Source of the DNA: Arachis hypogaea
Lineage: Eukaryota; Streptophyta; Magnoliopsida; Fabales; Fabaceae
Direction: 5' to 3'
Assembly (NCBI RefSeq): GCF_003086295.3
Contig: NC_092051.1
Coordinates: forward strand, 79,678,445-79,742,444
DNA: 64,000 nucleotides
Within the stretch, counting starts at the first letter, position 1, and each line of letters starts with the position of its first letter. Position numbers and translations under genes: made by a program. The notes under the pieces are model-generated. The model was given only the letters and a program-made list of their open reading frames with translations, did no database searches and was not told the origin of the DNA. Positions 11,582 to 23,547 of the stretch are shown piece by piece.

Positions 11582-11618
11582 TTGCTTGGGGACAAGCAAC
11601 AGTTTAAGTTTGGTGTTG
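11582..11618 (+). promoter_or_regulatory. Pre-LTR hairpin + TAAGTTTGGTGTTG, plus-strand priming region (A)
   Basis: Perfect 7-bp stem TTGCTTG-GGGA-CAAGCAA (11582-11599; the loop fits a GNRA tetraloop) followed by TAAGTTTGGTGTTG that ends exactly at the 3' LTR. The GGGGACAAG run is the only purine-rich candidate for a polypurine tract. No ordinary polypurine tract abuts the LTR. Confidence 0.65.
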
Positions 11619-13159
11619 TGATGAGCGGATATTTTATACGCTTTTTGGGATTAATTTCATGTAGTTTTTAGTATGTTTTAGTTAGTTTTTAGTATATTTT
11701 CATTAGTTTCTAGGCAAAATTTATGTTTCTAGACTTTACTATGAGTTTGTATGTTTTTCTATAATTTCAGGTATTTTCTGGCTGAAATTGAGGGAGCTGA
11801 GCAAAAATCTGATTCAGGCTGAAAAAGGACTACTGATGCTATTGGATTCTGACCTCTCTGTACTCGGAATGGATTTTCTGAAGCTCCAAGAGTTCAATTG
11901 GCGCGCTCTCAATTGCGTTGGAGAGTAGACATCCAGGGCTTTCCAGAAATATATAATAGTTCATACTTTGCTCAAGGATAGATGACGTAAACTGGCGTTC
12001 AACGCCGGTTCCATGTTGCAGTCTGGCGTTAAACGCCAGAAACAAGTTATAAGTTGGAGTTAAACGCCCAAAACAGGTTACAACCTGGCGTTTAACTCCA
12101 GAAACACCCTAGGCACCTGTAAAGCTTAAGTCTCAGCCCCAGCACACACCAAGTGGGCCCCAGAAGTGGATTTCTGCACTATCTATCTTAGTTTACTCAT
12201 TTTCTGTAAACCTAGGTTACTAGTTTAGTATTTAAACAACTTTTAGAGATTTATTTTGTACCTCATGACATTTTAGATCTGAACTTTGTATTCTTTGACA
12301 GCATGAGTCTCTAAACTCCATTGTTGGGGGTGAGGAGCTCTGCTGTGTCTCGATGAATTAATGCAATTATTTCTGTTTTCCATTCAAACACGCTTGTTTC
12401 TATCTAAGATGTTCATTCGCACTTCAATATGATGAATGTGATGATCCGTGACACTCATCACCATTCTCAATCTATGAACGCGTGCCTGACAATCACTCCT
12501 GTTCTACCTTCGATTAAATGAATATCTCTTGGATTCCTTAATCAGAATCTTCGTGGTATAAGCTAGAATCCATTGGCAGCATTCTTGAGAATCCGGAAAG
12601 TGTAAACCTTGTCTGTGGTATTCCGAGTAGGCTTCAGGGTTTGAATGACTGTGACAAGCTTAAAACTCACAAAGGTTGGTCGTAGTGACAGACGCAAAAG
12701 GATCAATAGATCCTATTCCAGCAGGAGTGAGAACCGACAGATGATTAGCCGTGCGGTGACAGCGCACCTCGACCATTTTCACTAAGAGGACGGATGGTAG
12801 CCATTGACAAGGGTGATCCACCAACACACAACTTGCCATAGAAGGAACCTAGCGTGCGTAAAGAAGAAGACAGGCGGAAAGCAGAGATTCAGAAGACAAA
12901 GCATCTCCAAAACACCAACATATTCTCCATTACTGTAGAACAAGTATTTATTTCATGCTCTTTTATTTTTCGCAATTCAAACTGATAATCATAACTAATA
13001 TCCTGACTAAGAATTACAAGATAACCATAGATTCTTCAAGCCAACAATCTCCGTGGGATTCGACCCTTACTCACGTAAGGTACTACTTGGACGACCCAGT
13101 GCACTTGCTGGTTAGTTGCGCGGAGTTGTGAAAAGTGGGAATCACAATTTCGTGCACCA
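11619..13159 (+). repeat. 3' LTR of element A
   Basis: TGATGAGCGG to GTGCACCA. A perfect 14-bp inverted repeat TGGAGTTAAACGCC / GGCGTTTAACTCCA lies at 12055-12068 and 12087-12100 within the U3 palindromic array. The U5 hairpins are at 13065-13080 and 13096-13111. Confidence 0.95.
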
Positions 13160-13287
13160 CAAGGGTTTTGTGAAAAATAGGCAGTAGAGTAGAAGAATAG
13201 AATAATTAAGAATTCCTAATGCCATACGGACTTTTCACAAACACTTGGTATGCATGTAAAGTATGTTAGGGAAAGTATGAAATCTAA
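13160..13287. other. Target site duplication of A (right) and short flank
   Basis: 13160-13164 is CAAGG, the right duplication. The remaining 123 bp have no recognisable gene and may be the continuation of the flank at 313-582. Confidence 0.6.
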
Positions 13288-15651
13288 TGATGAGTCGAAT
13301 TCACACCCCATTCAAAATTTCTGAATTAGTCCATTTGGCAAGCGTACCAAAATTATCGTCAAGTAATAACCCACAGTGGAGTGGGATCATATCCACAGAG
13401 ATTGGCAAATTCGAGCAGTTTTAATCAATTGATGAATTAGTCAAGCGGATCAATAGGATTGTAGAGTGCAGAATTGTAAATGACATAAATGTAAATGACT
13501 AGAATATAAAGAAAAGCAATGAAGCGCAGAAATATAAATGGCAGAAAGTAAAGGGCAGAATCATAAATGACTTGAATGTAAATGGGAATGGGGAATTGCT
13601 GAATGTAAAAATAAGCTGTAAAGAAATGGATAGATAAGAATGGGGAAATTCATTGAGATTGGGAGGTGATGTCTCTTTGGATCAAATCTAGCTTATATCC
13701 TCTTCAATCATGCAACTCATTGACCTCTTGGCAATCATGATTGATTGAGCCCCAATCCCTTGGTGACTCAATCTCTCAGATCTTGATCAATAGCCAATTC
13801 CTTGGTCTAATTGCTCATGAAGAGAGATATGCTTGGTCCCTGATTATACCACACACCATTATAGGTCCAAGTAGAGGGAGGATTATATGTCACATATCCA
13901 AACACCAAAACTCAGATTCTACTCTAGTGTGAGAAGGGATTTCAAGCATAGTTTCATGTTTCCTTTCCCAAGGTTCCCATGAAACCCAATTGCATTCAAT
14001 CTCTTTCCCAAGATAATTGAATACTAAGCATTAAGAACGAAATTCCTTCTAGCAAATCAAGGAGAAGATGAAGAGAAGAAGAATTTCACTATTATCAATC
14101 CATCAAGTACAACAGAGCTCCCTCTCTCAATGAGAGGGAAGTTAGCTACTCATAGCACAAAAAGTACTCAAAAGTGAAGTGTAAAAGTGGATCTAAAACT
14201 GACTGCTTAACCCCCTTCTTCAGTACTCCTTGGGGATATTTATACTACTCCTAGTAAAATAAAAGAATTACAAAAGTGAAAAAGGAAAATTACATTTTGG
14301 AGGGAAAAGAGAACACTCAATAAGCATGACTTCTCAGCTGGCGTGTGGCTGGCGCTTTTCTGGTGTGTCACGTGCCCTTCACTTCCAGCTTGGCATGCCA
14401 TACCTAATCCTTCAAGTGGCACGCTCGTCCCTCTCTCAACCTTGGCATGCCACGCCTTTCAACTCATGTAGCACGCCATAGTGGATTTCTTGTGTTGGCG
14501 TGCCACGCCTTCGAACTCAAGTGGCACGCCTCTTGCCTTTCTCACTTCTCTTTGCCTCTGGAAACTTGTACTGGCGTGCCACGCCGTTGCTTTATGCTTG
14601 GCTAGGCTTCTCTGGAAGGTTGAACTAGTGTGGCACGCCCAGGGTCTGGCGTGCCACGCCCCTTTTGTGAGTGAGTGGTTCCTCTGTTTGGCCTGCCACG
14701 CCACGAACTTAAATGGCACGCCCCAATGCTTTGCTCTGAATGACACTGGCGTGCCACGCCTGGTTGCTCAAGTGGCACGCCCAAGTGAAGAATGGTGAGT
14801 GGCGTGCCACGCCTTCGATACCAAGTGGCACGCCCCAGTGAAGAATAGTGAGTGGCGTGCCACGCCTTCGATACCTAGTGGCACGCCCCATGTAAGTGGC
14901 CTCCTTCATTCTCTCTGAAAACTTATACCAGCGTGCCACGCCTAAAGGCTGGCGTGCCACGCCCATGATCTTGTCTTGGTTCCAGTAGTTGGCGTGCCAC
15001 GCCTTCGAACTCAAGTGGCACACCTAGTCTTTGCTTTTGGTCCTTTGTGCATTGGCGTGCCACGCCTGGTTGCTCAAGTGGCACGCCCAGTCTTCAATTG
15101 CCTTCAGCCCCTTCTCTGGATTGTTGTACCAGCATGCCACGCCATGCTGCTCAAGTGGCACGCCCATGGATTTGTGAACTCTTCAAGCTTGGCGTGCCAC
15201 GCCTGGGTTCTCAAGTGGTACGCCCAAGTGACTTCTTAGGGCTGGCGTGCCACGCCTTCGACACCAAGTGGCATGCCATAGTGAAGGTTCTTCTTGGAAT
15301 GGTGAGTTGGCATGCCACGCCCTTTTGCTCAAGTGGCACGCCCATAGTAATTGATTGGCAAGGCGTGCCACTCCCAGCTTGGCATGCCATGCCCTTTTTT
15401 TGTCCTCCATTGTAGCTCTCTGGGATTTTGTATTAGCGTGCCACACCCAGTCTCTGTTGTGCCATGCCCACATGCATGCTTGAACTTCTTCTCTGGACTT
15501 TAGTACTGGCGTGCCACGCCAGTGCATTTTTGTCGTGTTTGCTTCATGTGGCACGCCAGCTTCACACGCCAAGCTTCTTGTTTGTCTTCTACCCAATTTT
15601 TTATGCTTTTCTCACCTGTAATTCAGCACAACTCATCTCAAAGTATTGTAC
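13288..15651 (-). mobile_element. Element L: truncated LTR (minus orientation), same family as M
   Basis: Collinear with M (56607-58767) read on the opposite strand: the U5 hairpins at 13334-13351 and 13370-13385, the TATAAATA box on the minus strand at 14237-14244, and an array of GGCGTGCCACGCC palindromes at 14340-15590. The equivalent of the first roughly 100 bp of M is missing because B begins at 15652. The open frames over the array are by-products of its repeats, giving Trp/His/Pro-rich peptides. Confidence 0.8.
14340..15590. repeat. GGCGTGCCACGCC palindrome array (L)
   Basis: More than twenty copies of the 13-bp palindrome or one-base variants, alternating with AAGTGGCACGCCC half-units. 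A segment of about 60 bp is tandemly duplicated at about 14783-14890. Linkers differ in sequence and length. GC content is far above the surroundings. Confidence 0.9.
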
Positions 15652-17259
15652 TGATGAGCGGATAATTTATACGCTTTTTAGCATTGTTTTTAGTATGTTT
15701 TTAGTATATTTTAGTTAGTTTTTATTATATTTTTATTAGTTTTTAAATAAATATCACATTTCTGGACTTTACTATGAGTTTGTGTGTTTTTCTGTAATTT
15801 TAGGTATTTTCTGGCTGAAATTGAGGGACCTGAGCAAAAATCTGATTCAGAGGCTAAAAAAGGACTGCAGATGCTGTTGGATTCTGACCTCCCTGCACTG
15901 GAAGTAGATTTTCTGGAGCTACAAAAGCCTAATTGGCACGCTCTTAATTGCGTTGGAAAGTAGACATTCTGGGCTTTCCAGCAATATATAATAGTCTATA
16001 CTTTTCCTGAGATTTGATGGCCCAAACCGGCGTTCCAAGTCAACATAGAAGTTCTGGCGTCAAAACGCCAGAACTGGCATAAAAGCTGGAGTTAAACGCC
16101 CAAACTGGCACAAAAGCTGGCGTTTAAATCCAAGAAAAGTCTCTACATGTGAAAGCTTCAATGCTCAGCCAAAGCACACACCAAGTGGGCCCGGAAGTGG
16201 ATTTCTGCATCATTTACTTATTTCTGTAAACCCTAGGCTACTAGTTTTCTATAAATAGGACCTTTTGCTATTGTATTTTACACACTTGATCATACTTTTC
16301 ATACTTTTGATCTCTTGATCACATTTAGGGGCTTGCCATTCGGCCATGCCTGGACCTTTTGTTCTTATGTATTTTCAATGGTGAAGTTTCTACACACCAT
16401 AGATTATGGTGTGGAGCTCTGCTGTTCTTCGTGAATTAATGCAAAGTACTACAGTTTTTCTATTCAATTCACGCCTACTTCTTCCCTAAGATATACACTC
16501 GTTCTTCAACTTGATGAATGTGATGATCCGTGACACTCATCATCATTCTCACCTATGAACGCATGCCTGACAACCACTTCCGTTCTACATGCAATCAAGC
16601 TTGAATTTGTATCTCTTGGGTTTCTAATCTAAGATTAGAACCTTCATGGTATAGGCTAGAATTATTGGCGGCCATTCCTGAGGTCCGGAAAGTCTAAAGC
16701 TTGTCTGTGGTATTCTGAGTAGGATCTGGGAAGGGATGACTGTGACGAGCTTCAAACTTGCGAGTGTTGGGCGTGTGACAGACGCAAAAGGATCAATTGT
16801 TCCTATTCCAACATGATCGAGAACCGACAGATGATTAGCCGTGCGGTGATAGTGCATTTGGAACATTTTCACTGAGAGGACGGGAAGTAGCCATTGACAA
16901 CGGTGATGCCCAACATAAAGCTTACCATGGAAAGGAGTATGAATGATTGGAAGAAGGCAATAGGAACAAAGCAGAGATTCAGAAGGAACAAAGCATCTTC
17001 ATACGCTTATCTGAAATTCCTACCAATGAATTACATAAGTATCTCTATCTTTATTCTATGTTTTAATTCTCAATTCTCCATAACCATTTGAATCCGCCTG
17101 ACTGATATTTACAAGATGACCATAGCTTGCTTCAAGCCGACAGTCTCCGTGGGATCGACCCTTACTCACGTAAGGTTTATTACTTGGACAACCCAGTGCA
17201 CTTGCTGGTTAGTTGTGCAGAGTTGTGACAAAGAGTTGAGATTACAATTGTGCGTACCA
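15652..17259 (+). repeat. 5' LTR of element B
   Basis: TGATGAGCGG to GTGCGTACCA. Palindromic units at about 16028-16130, a CTATAAATAGG box at 16249-16259, and U5 hairpins at 17160-17175 and 17193-17208. The end is ambiguous because an LTR-end-like GTGCACCA recurs at 17291-17298 after a first PBS-like site. Confidence 0.9.
16249..16259 (+). promoter_or_regulatory. TATA box of the B LTR
   Basis: CTATAAATAGG, about 115 bp downstream of the palindromic units, matches the boxes of the C and G LTRs. Confidence 0.7.
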
Positions 17260-17417
17260 AGTTGTTGGCGCCATTGATGATCACGATTTTGTGCACCAAG
17301 TTTTTGGCGCCATTGTTGGGGAGGGAACGAACAACAATTTTGCATTTGTTTCCGGCAACAACAGTGCCATGTTTTTGGTCCGGCAACAACACCAAGTTTT
17401 TGGCGCCGTTGCCAGGG
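17260..17417 (+). other. Triplicated primer-binding-site region of element B
   Basis: TGGCGCC followed by ATTG occurs at 17266, TGGCGCCATTGTTGGGG at 17305-17321 and TGGCGCCGTTGCCAGGG at 17401-17417. The latter two are each preceded by CACCAAGTTTT, as at a genuine LTR/PBS junction. The third matches tRNA-Asp best. Confidence 0.75.
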
Positions 17418-19168
17418 ATTGTTTGAGTTTTGGACAACTGACGCTTCATCTTGTTGCTTAGATTAGTTAATTTTATTTTATGTTTAAGCTTTTTACTTTT
17501 TAATTTCGAAAAAAAAAATTTTTCAAAAATATAAAAAAAATTTCTATTATGTTCTTCAGAGTTTTTAAGAATGAATTCTAGAGTTTCATGATGATTTGTT
17601 GAAGTCTGGCTGGCTGTGAAGCCATGTCTAATCTTTTGGACTGAGGTTTTAACTTATCATCACAAGAATTTGTTGATTTCTATCAATTTTGGTGTTGAAA
17701 GTAATGATCTGCTAAAGCTTGGCTGGCCATTGGCCATGTCTAGTGTTTTGGACCGAAGCTTTCACTGAAAGCTTGGCTGGCTAGTAAGCCATGTCTAATT
17801 CCTGGACCGGAGTTTTAGACTAACATTGCAATGATTCCTGGAATTCTCATTAAAAATTTTGAATCCCTTTATTTTCCTTTCCATATAATTTTTGAAAAAT
17901 CACAAAAAAAAAAAAAATTTAAATCATAAAAATAAAAAATATTTTATGTATCTTAGTGTCAATTTTTAAGTTTGGTGTCAATTGCATGTCTTCTTCTTGC
18001 ATTTTTTCGAATATATGTAATATGTTCTTCATTGATCTTCAAGCTGTTCTTGATGATTCCATAGCTCTGATCTTTAATTTCTCTTATTTTATGTCTTTTG
18101 TTGTTTCTCATATGCATTTTCAATTTGTTATCGTCCTTAGTATACAAACTTCTACGTTTGGTGTCTTGCATGCATTGTTTATTTGATCTTAGTTGCATCC
18201 TTTTTATTATTGTGTCTCATCATTAAAAATTCAAAAAACTTTTTCAAAATTGTGTCTTTTCAAGTCAATAATACAGAGAATTGAAGATTCAGAACATTCA
18301 GCAGAGGAATCACACAGAAAAAGCTAGGCGTTCAAAATGCCCAGTGAAGAAGGAAAACTGGCATTTAAGCCTGGCTGGGCGTTAAACACCCAGAAAGGTA
18401 GCATTTTGGGCGTTAAATGCCAGAATGGATGCCATTCTGGGCATTTAACGCCAGGAGGATACTAGAGGGAAGATTTTGTTTTTAATTCAAATATTTTTCA
18501 AATTTTCATAATTTTTCAAAATCAAATTTTTTTCAAATCATATCTTTTCAATCATATCTTTTCAAAATCAACTTCTTTCCATTTTTTTATTTATTGTTAT
18601 TTTCGAAAATCCTTGCTACAATTAATGATTTAATTCAAAATTTTCAGGTTGTTACTTGCCTATTAAGAAAGGATCAAAAGTTTTAATTCTAGAATCATAT
18701 CTTTTAATTTCTTGTTGATCAAGTAATCAACTTTAATTTTAAAAACTTTCTTCTTTTAAATTTGATTCTCAGTCATATCTTCTCAATCATGTCTTTTTAA
18801 TCACATTTTTTTCAAAAATAATTTTCAATCATATCTTTTTTATTTCTAATTTCAAAATCTTTTTCAAAAATCACTTAATTTCTTTCCCAATCTTAGTTTT
18901 CGAAAATCAATTTCCAAATTTTGAAAATTGCTCTTATTATTTCAAAATCTTTTTACTTTATTTTCGAAAATTCTTCCCCTCTTCCCACATCCTTCTATTT
19001 ATGGACTAACACTCCTCCTCAATGTACAATTCGAACTCTATCCCTCTTGATAAGTTCGAATTATTTCTTCTCTACCTTCTCCTTCTATTCTTCTTTACCT
19101 TTGACACATCAAGGAGTCTCTATACTCTGACATAGAGGATTCCATATTTTCTTCTCCTCTCTTTTCAT
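17418..19168 (+). other. Leader of element B
   Basis: AT-rich, with three GGCTGGC..GCCATGTCTA-type short repeats (17607-17810), AAGTTTGGTGTC near 17966, palindromic GGCGTTAAA units at about 18325-18455 and a long TTTTC-rich tail. No gene is seen. Confidence 0.65.
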
Positions 19169-20101
19169 ATGAGCAGGAGAAAGGACAAAGGCATTTTTGT
19201 TGAAGCTAATTCTAAACCTGAAAAGACCTTGAAGAGAAAGCTAAGAGAAGCTAAAGTACAACTCTCTATAGAGGACGTAACAGAACTTTTCAAACAAGAA
19301 GAAGCCATCGCAACCGAAAACAACAACAATGCCAACAATGCAAGCAAGGTGCTTGGTGACTTTACTGCACCTACTCTTGACTTCTATGGGAGAAACATCT
19401 CAATCCCTGCCATTGGAGTAAACAACTTTGAGTTTAAGCCTCAATTAGTTTCTCTGATGCAACAGAATTGCAAGTTTCATGGACTTCCATTGGAAGACCC
19501 TCATCAGTTCTTAGCTGAATTCTTGCAAATTTGTGACACTGTTAAGACCAATGGGGTCGATCCCGAGGTCTACAAGCTTATGCTCTTTCCCTTTGCTGTA
19601 AGAGACAGAGCTAGAACATGGTTGGATTCACAACCTAAAGAAAGCCTGAACTCTTGGGAAAAGCTAGTCAATGCCTTCTTGGCAAAGTTCTTTCCACCTC
19701 AAAAATTGAGCAAGCTTAGAGTGGAAGTCCAAACCATTAGACAGAAGGAAGGTGAATCCCTCTATGAAGCTTGGGAAAGAGACAAACAATTGATCAGAAG
19801 GTGTCCTTCTGACATGCTTTCAAAATGGAGTATCATCGGTATCTTCTATGATGGTCTATCTGAACTGTCCAAGATGTCATTGGACAGCTCTGCTGGAGGA
19901 TCTCTTCATCTGAAGAAGACGCCTGCAGAAGCTCGGGAACTCATTGAAATGGTTGCAAATAACCAATTCATGTACACTTCTGAAAGGAATCCTATGAATA
20001 ATGGGACAAGTCAGAAGAAAGGAGTTCTTGAAATTGATACTCTGAATGCCATATTGGCTCAGAACAAAATATTGACTCAACAAGTCAATATGATTTCTTA
20101 A
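19169..20101 (+). pseudogene. gag: gag of element B
   Basis: The ATG at 19169 starts MSRRKDKGIF, the same start as the gag of C. The order is a basic N-terminus, the ISIPAIGVNNFEFKPQL segment, the Retrotrans_gag core (roughly residues 95-235) with FAVRDRARTWLDSQP, FFPPQKLSKLR and EGESLYEAWER, then LIEMVANNQF. TAA at 20099-20101 stops it, but the same frame goes on immediately with the rest of gag-pro. It encodes the particle-forming polyprotein. There is no CCHC knuckle. It is one of the longest open gag pieces in the window. Confidence 0.85.
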
Positions 20102-21321
20102 AGTCTGTCTGGAATGCGAGCAGCAACAGGCAGTACCAAAGAAGCTTCATCTGAAGAAGAAGCTTATGATCCTGAGAACCCAACAATGGAAGAGGTGAAT
20201 TACATGGGAGAATCCTATAGAAACACCTATAATCCTTCATGGAGAAATCATCCGAACCTCTCATGGAAGGATCAACAGAGGCCTCAACAAGGCTTCAATA
20301 ACAATAATGGTGGAAGAAACAGGTTTAGTAATAGCAAGCCTTTTCCATCATCTTCTCAACAACAGACAGAGAATTCTAAGCAGAGCCACTCTGACTTAGC
20401 AACTGTAGTCTCTGATCTAATTAAAACCACTCAAAGTTTCATGACTGAAACAAGGTCCTCCATTAGAAATTTGAGGCACAAGTGGGTCAGCTGAGTAAGA
20501 AAATTACTAAACTCCCTCCTAGTACTCTCCCAAGTAATACAAAAGAGAATCCAAAAAGAGAGTGCAAGGCCATCAACATTACCCACTCGGTCGAACTTGG
20601 AGAGGAGGAAGAGGCAGTGATTTCCACTGAGGAAGACCTCAATGGACGTCCATTTGCCTCCAAGGAGTTCCCTAATGAGGAACCATGGGAATCTGAGGCT
20701 CACACTGAGACCATAGAGATTTCATTGAATTTACTTTTGCCATTCATGAGCTCTGATGAGTATTCTTCCTCTGAAGAGGATGAAGATGTTACTGAAGAAC
20801 AAGTTGCTAAGTACCTTGGAGCAATCATGAAGCTAAATGCCAAGCTATTTGGTAATGAGACTTGGGAGGATGAACACCCCTTGCTCCCCAAAGAACTGGA
20901 TGACTTGACTAGGCAGAGATTACCTCAGAAGAGACAGAATCCTGGAAAGTTCTCAATACCTTGTACCGTAGGCACCATGACCTTTGAGAATGCTCTGTGT
21001 GACCTAAGGTCAAGCATAAACCTCATGCCTCTCTCTGTAATGGAGAAGCTAGGAATCCTTGAGTTACAAGCTGCAAGAATCTCACTAGAGATGGCAGACA
21101 ATTCAAGAAAATAGGCTTATGGACTAGTAGAGGATGTCTTGGTAAAGGTTGAAGACCACTACATCCCTGCTGATTTCATAATCCTAGACACTGGGAAGTG
21201 TATGGATGAATCCATCATCCTTGGCAGACCCTTCCTAGCCACAGTAAGAGCTGTGATTGATGTTGACAGAAGAGAATTGGTCCTTCAAGTGAATGAGGAC
21301 TCCCTTGTGTTTAAAGCTTAA
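20102..21321 (+). pseudogene. pro: gag C-terminus and protease of element B
   Basis: Continues the gag frame to 20494, then a one-base loss near 20471 moves the frame. The second part carries the acidic linker (SSDEYSSSEEDEDVTEEQ) and the protease with LCDLRSSINLMPLS, where Arg replaces the Gly after Asp-Leu, and ILGRPFLA. TAG at 21112-21114 and TAA at 21319-21321 are further breaks. No RT, RNase H or integrase follows: the next recognisable ORF is the env-like one, so B was non-autonomous in design and not merely deleted, since C has the same layout. Confidence 0.8.
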
Positions 21322-21396
21322 GGATCTCCCTCTGTAACCATGGAGAGGAAGCATGAAAAGCTTCTTTCAATGCAGAGTCAACAAAATCCCCACATT

Positions 21397-21455
21397 CAAA
21401 CTCTAAGTTTGGTGTTGGGAGGCCACAACCAAACTCTAAGTTTGGTGTTGAGAGG
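21397..21455 (+). repeat. AACTCTAAGTTTGGTGTTG direct repeats (B)
   Basis: Two copies about 36 bp apart just after the protease; C and D have three. Confidence 0.7.
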
Positions 21456-21517
21456 CCATTATCATGCTCTGAGTATCTGTGAGGCTCCATAAGAGCCCAC
21501 TGTCAAGCTACTGACAT

Positions 21518-21546
21518 TAAAGAAGCGCTTATTGGGAGGCAACCCA
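21518..21546 (+). promoter_or_regulatory. Conserved post-pro motif (B)
   Basis: AAGCGCTT palindrome followed by TTGGGAGGCAACCCAA, the same block as in A, C, D and E. Confidence 0.6.
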
Positions 21547-21689
21547 ATTTTACTTATCCATGTTATATTTCTATTTTTCATTGTTATTTTATGTTCTCTG
21601 TAGGTTGATGATCATGTGAAGTCACAAAAAAAATTGAAAAAAAAAACAAACTAAAAAATAGAATGAAAAATAGCACACCCTAGAGGAGA

Positions 21690-22337
21690 AGCCTACTGGT
21701 GTCTAAATGCCAGTAAAGGTAGCAGAATGGGCGTTAAACGCCCAGTTTGGCACTATTCTGGGCGTTTAACGCCAGAAATGGGTACCAGACTGGCGTTTAA
21801 CACCAGAAAAGGGCAAGAAGTTGGCGTTAAACGCCAGAAATGGGCAGCAACCTGGCGTTTAACACCAGGATTGGCAGCAGTGGGCGTTTTGCAAGCCTAA
21901 TTTGTGCAGGGATGAGAAATCCTTGACACCTCAGGATTTGTGGACCCCACAGGATCTCCACCAACCTCAACTTACTCTCTCTCTCTTCTTCACACCTTTT
22001 CATAATACTCTTCCCCAAATACCCTTCACCAATCACCTCAATACCTCTTCCCCAAAAACTCCTCACCTATCAAATCCTACCCTCTTCTCCACAAACCCTT
22101 CACCAATCCACATCCATCCATCATAAACCCCACCTACCTCACCATTCAAATTCAAACCATTTTCCCTCCCAAACCTACCCATACATGGCCAAACTTTACC
22201 CTCTCCCCACTCCTATATAAACCCATCTTCACCCCTTCATTTTCGCACATCTTAAACACTACTTCTCCTTCTTGGCCGAAACACTAACCCCCCTCCATCT
22301 CCTCTATTTCTTATCTTTCTACTCTCTTCATTCTTCT
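21690..22337 (+). other. Palindromic array and CT-rich leader before the env-like ORF (B)
   Basis: About six GGCGTTTAACGCC-type units at 21700-21890, one GGATTTGTGGACCCCACAGG unit near 21935, then a C/T-rich tract to about 22335. No coding evidence. Confidence 0.7.
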
Positions 22338-22376
22338 TTTGCTTGAAGATGAGCAAACCTTCTAAGTTTGGTGTGG
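22338..22376 (+). promoter_or_regulatory. Hairpin + TAAGTTTGGTGTGG upstream of env-like ORF (B)
   Basis: TTTGCT..AGCAAA stem at 22338-22357, then TAAGTTTGGTGTGG at 22363-22376, 36 bp before the ATG. Confidence 0.55.
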
Positions 22377-22411
22377 TAAAAGCGTTGCTTTTTGTTTTTC
22401 CATAACCATTT

Positions 22412-23547
22412 ATGGCACCTAAGGCCGGAGAAACCTCTAGAAAGAGGAAAGGAAAGGCAAAAGCTTCCACCTCCGAGTCATGAGATATGGAGAGATTCAT
22501 CTCAAAGGTGCATCAAGACCATTTCTATGAAGTCGTGGCCAAGAAGAAAGTGATCCCCGAGGTCCCTTTCAAGCTCAAAAAGGGTGAATATCCGGAGATC
22601 CGACATGAGATTCGAAGAAGAGGTTGGGAAGTTCTCACCAACCCCATTCAACAAGTCAGAATCTTAACGGTTCAAGAGTTCTATGCCAATGCATGTATCA
22701 CCAAGAACCATGATTAAAGTGTGAACCCGGACCCTAAAAATTGGCTTACAATGGTTCTGGGGAAATACTTAGATTTCAGTCCGGAAAATGTAAGGTTGGC
22801 ATCCAACTTGCCAATGATGCAAGGAGATGCACACCCCTACACTAGAAGGGTCAATACCAAGTCCTCATAAACATTTGTGAAGAGGGCGCTCAATGGAAGA
22901 GAGATTCAAGAGGCAAGCCGGTTCAAATAAGAAGGCATGACCTCAAGCCCGTGGCTAGGAAATGGTTGGAGTTCATCCAACACTCAATCATTCCCACTAG
23001 CAACCGGTCTGAAGTTACTATAGACCGGGCTATCATGATCCATAGCATCATGATTGGAGAGGAAGTAGAAGTTCATGTGGTTATATCCCTAGAACTCTAC
23101 AAGATGGCGGACAAGTCCTCTACTTTGTCAAGGTTAGCCTTCCCTCATCTTATTTATCACCTTTGTAATTCAGCTGGAATTGACATAGAGGAAGACGTCC
23201 TCATTGATGAGGACAAGCCTATCACTAAGAAAAGGATGGAGCAAACAAGAGATCCCACTCATGGACAAGAGCATGAGGAAATTCCTCATCATGAAATCCC
23301 TGAGATACCTCAAGGGATGCATTTTCCTCCACAAAACTATTGGGAGCAAATCAACACCTCCCTTGGAGAATTAAGTTCCAACATGGGACAACTAAGGATG
23401 GAGCACCAAGAGCATTCCATCCTCCTCCATGAAATTAGAGAAGACTAAAGAGTTATGAGAGAGGAGAAACAAAGGCAAGGAAGAGATATTGAGGAGCTCA
23501 AGCACTCCATAAGATCTTCAAGAGGAAGAACAAGCCACCATCACTAA
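22412..23547 (+). pseudogene. Env-like ORF of element B
   Basis: The ATG at 22412 starts MAPKAGE, aligned with MAPKTGE of C. It has a stop near 22481, a second stop near 22715, a deletion with frame change near 22850-22880, TAA at 23446-23448 and an end at 23545-23547 after a His/Ser/Arg-rich tail. Segments with VIPEVPFKLK, VQEFYANA and SNRSEVTIDRAIMIHSIM identify it as the same family as the ORFs in A and C. The C-terminal third is a predicted coiled coil. Unknown function. Confidence 0.7.

Larger units (their letters stand above)
588..13159 (+). mobile_element. Element A: complete Athila-type Ty3/gypsy LTR retrotransposon
   Basis: A 12.6-kb element with two LTRs of 1542 and 1541 bp, a tRNA-Asp primer-binding site, gag-protease-RT-RNase H-integrase in that order, an intergenic palindromic array, an env-like ORF and a hairpin-plus-TAAGTTTGGTGTTG module abutting the 3' LTR. 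The order integrase after RNase H is that of Ty3/gypsy. The integrase ends in a [14 protein letters not shown] segment typical of Athila relatives, and I see no chromodomain. Coding is broken by one frameshift and several nonsense codons, so this copy is dead for protein supply. The LTRs differ by several percent by eye, most in their first 400 bp, so it is older than element C. The size and architecture recall FIDEL, described from Arachis; that assignment is from memory. Confidence 0.95.

Noticed and set aside
13741..13932. A 63-aa host gene between A and B
   Set aside because: The sequence belongs to the LTR of L and is matched in reverse by M; the frame is not kept.
14340..15590. CRISPR-like array of palindromic repeats with unique spacers
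   Set aside because: The genome is a plant's, linkers vary widely in length, repeats alternate in type, there are no cas genes, and the array is part of an LTR also seen in M.
14459..15718. Several open frames on both strands over the L array (Trp/His/Cys/Pro-rich peptides)
   Set aside because: They are by-products of a GC-rich palindromic repeat that has few stop codons; no domain and no start context.
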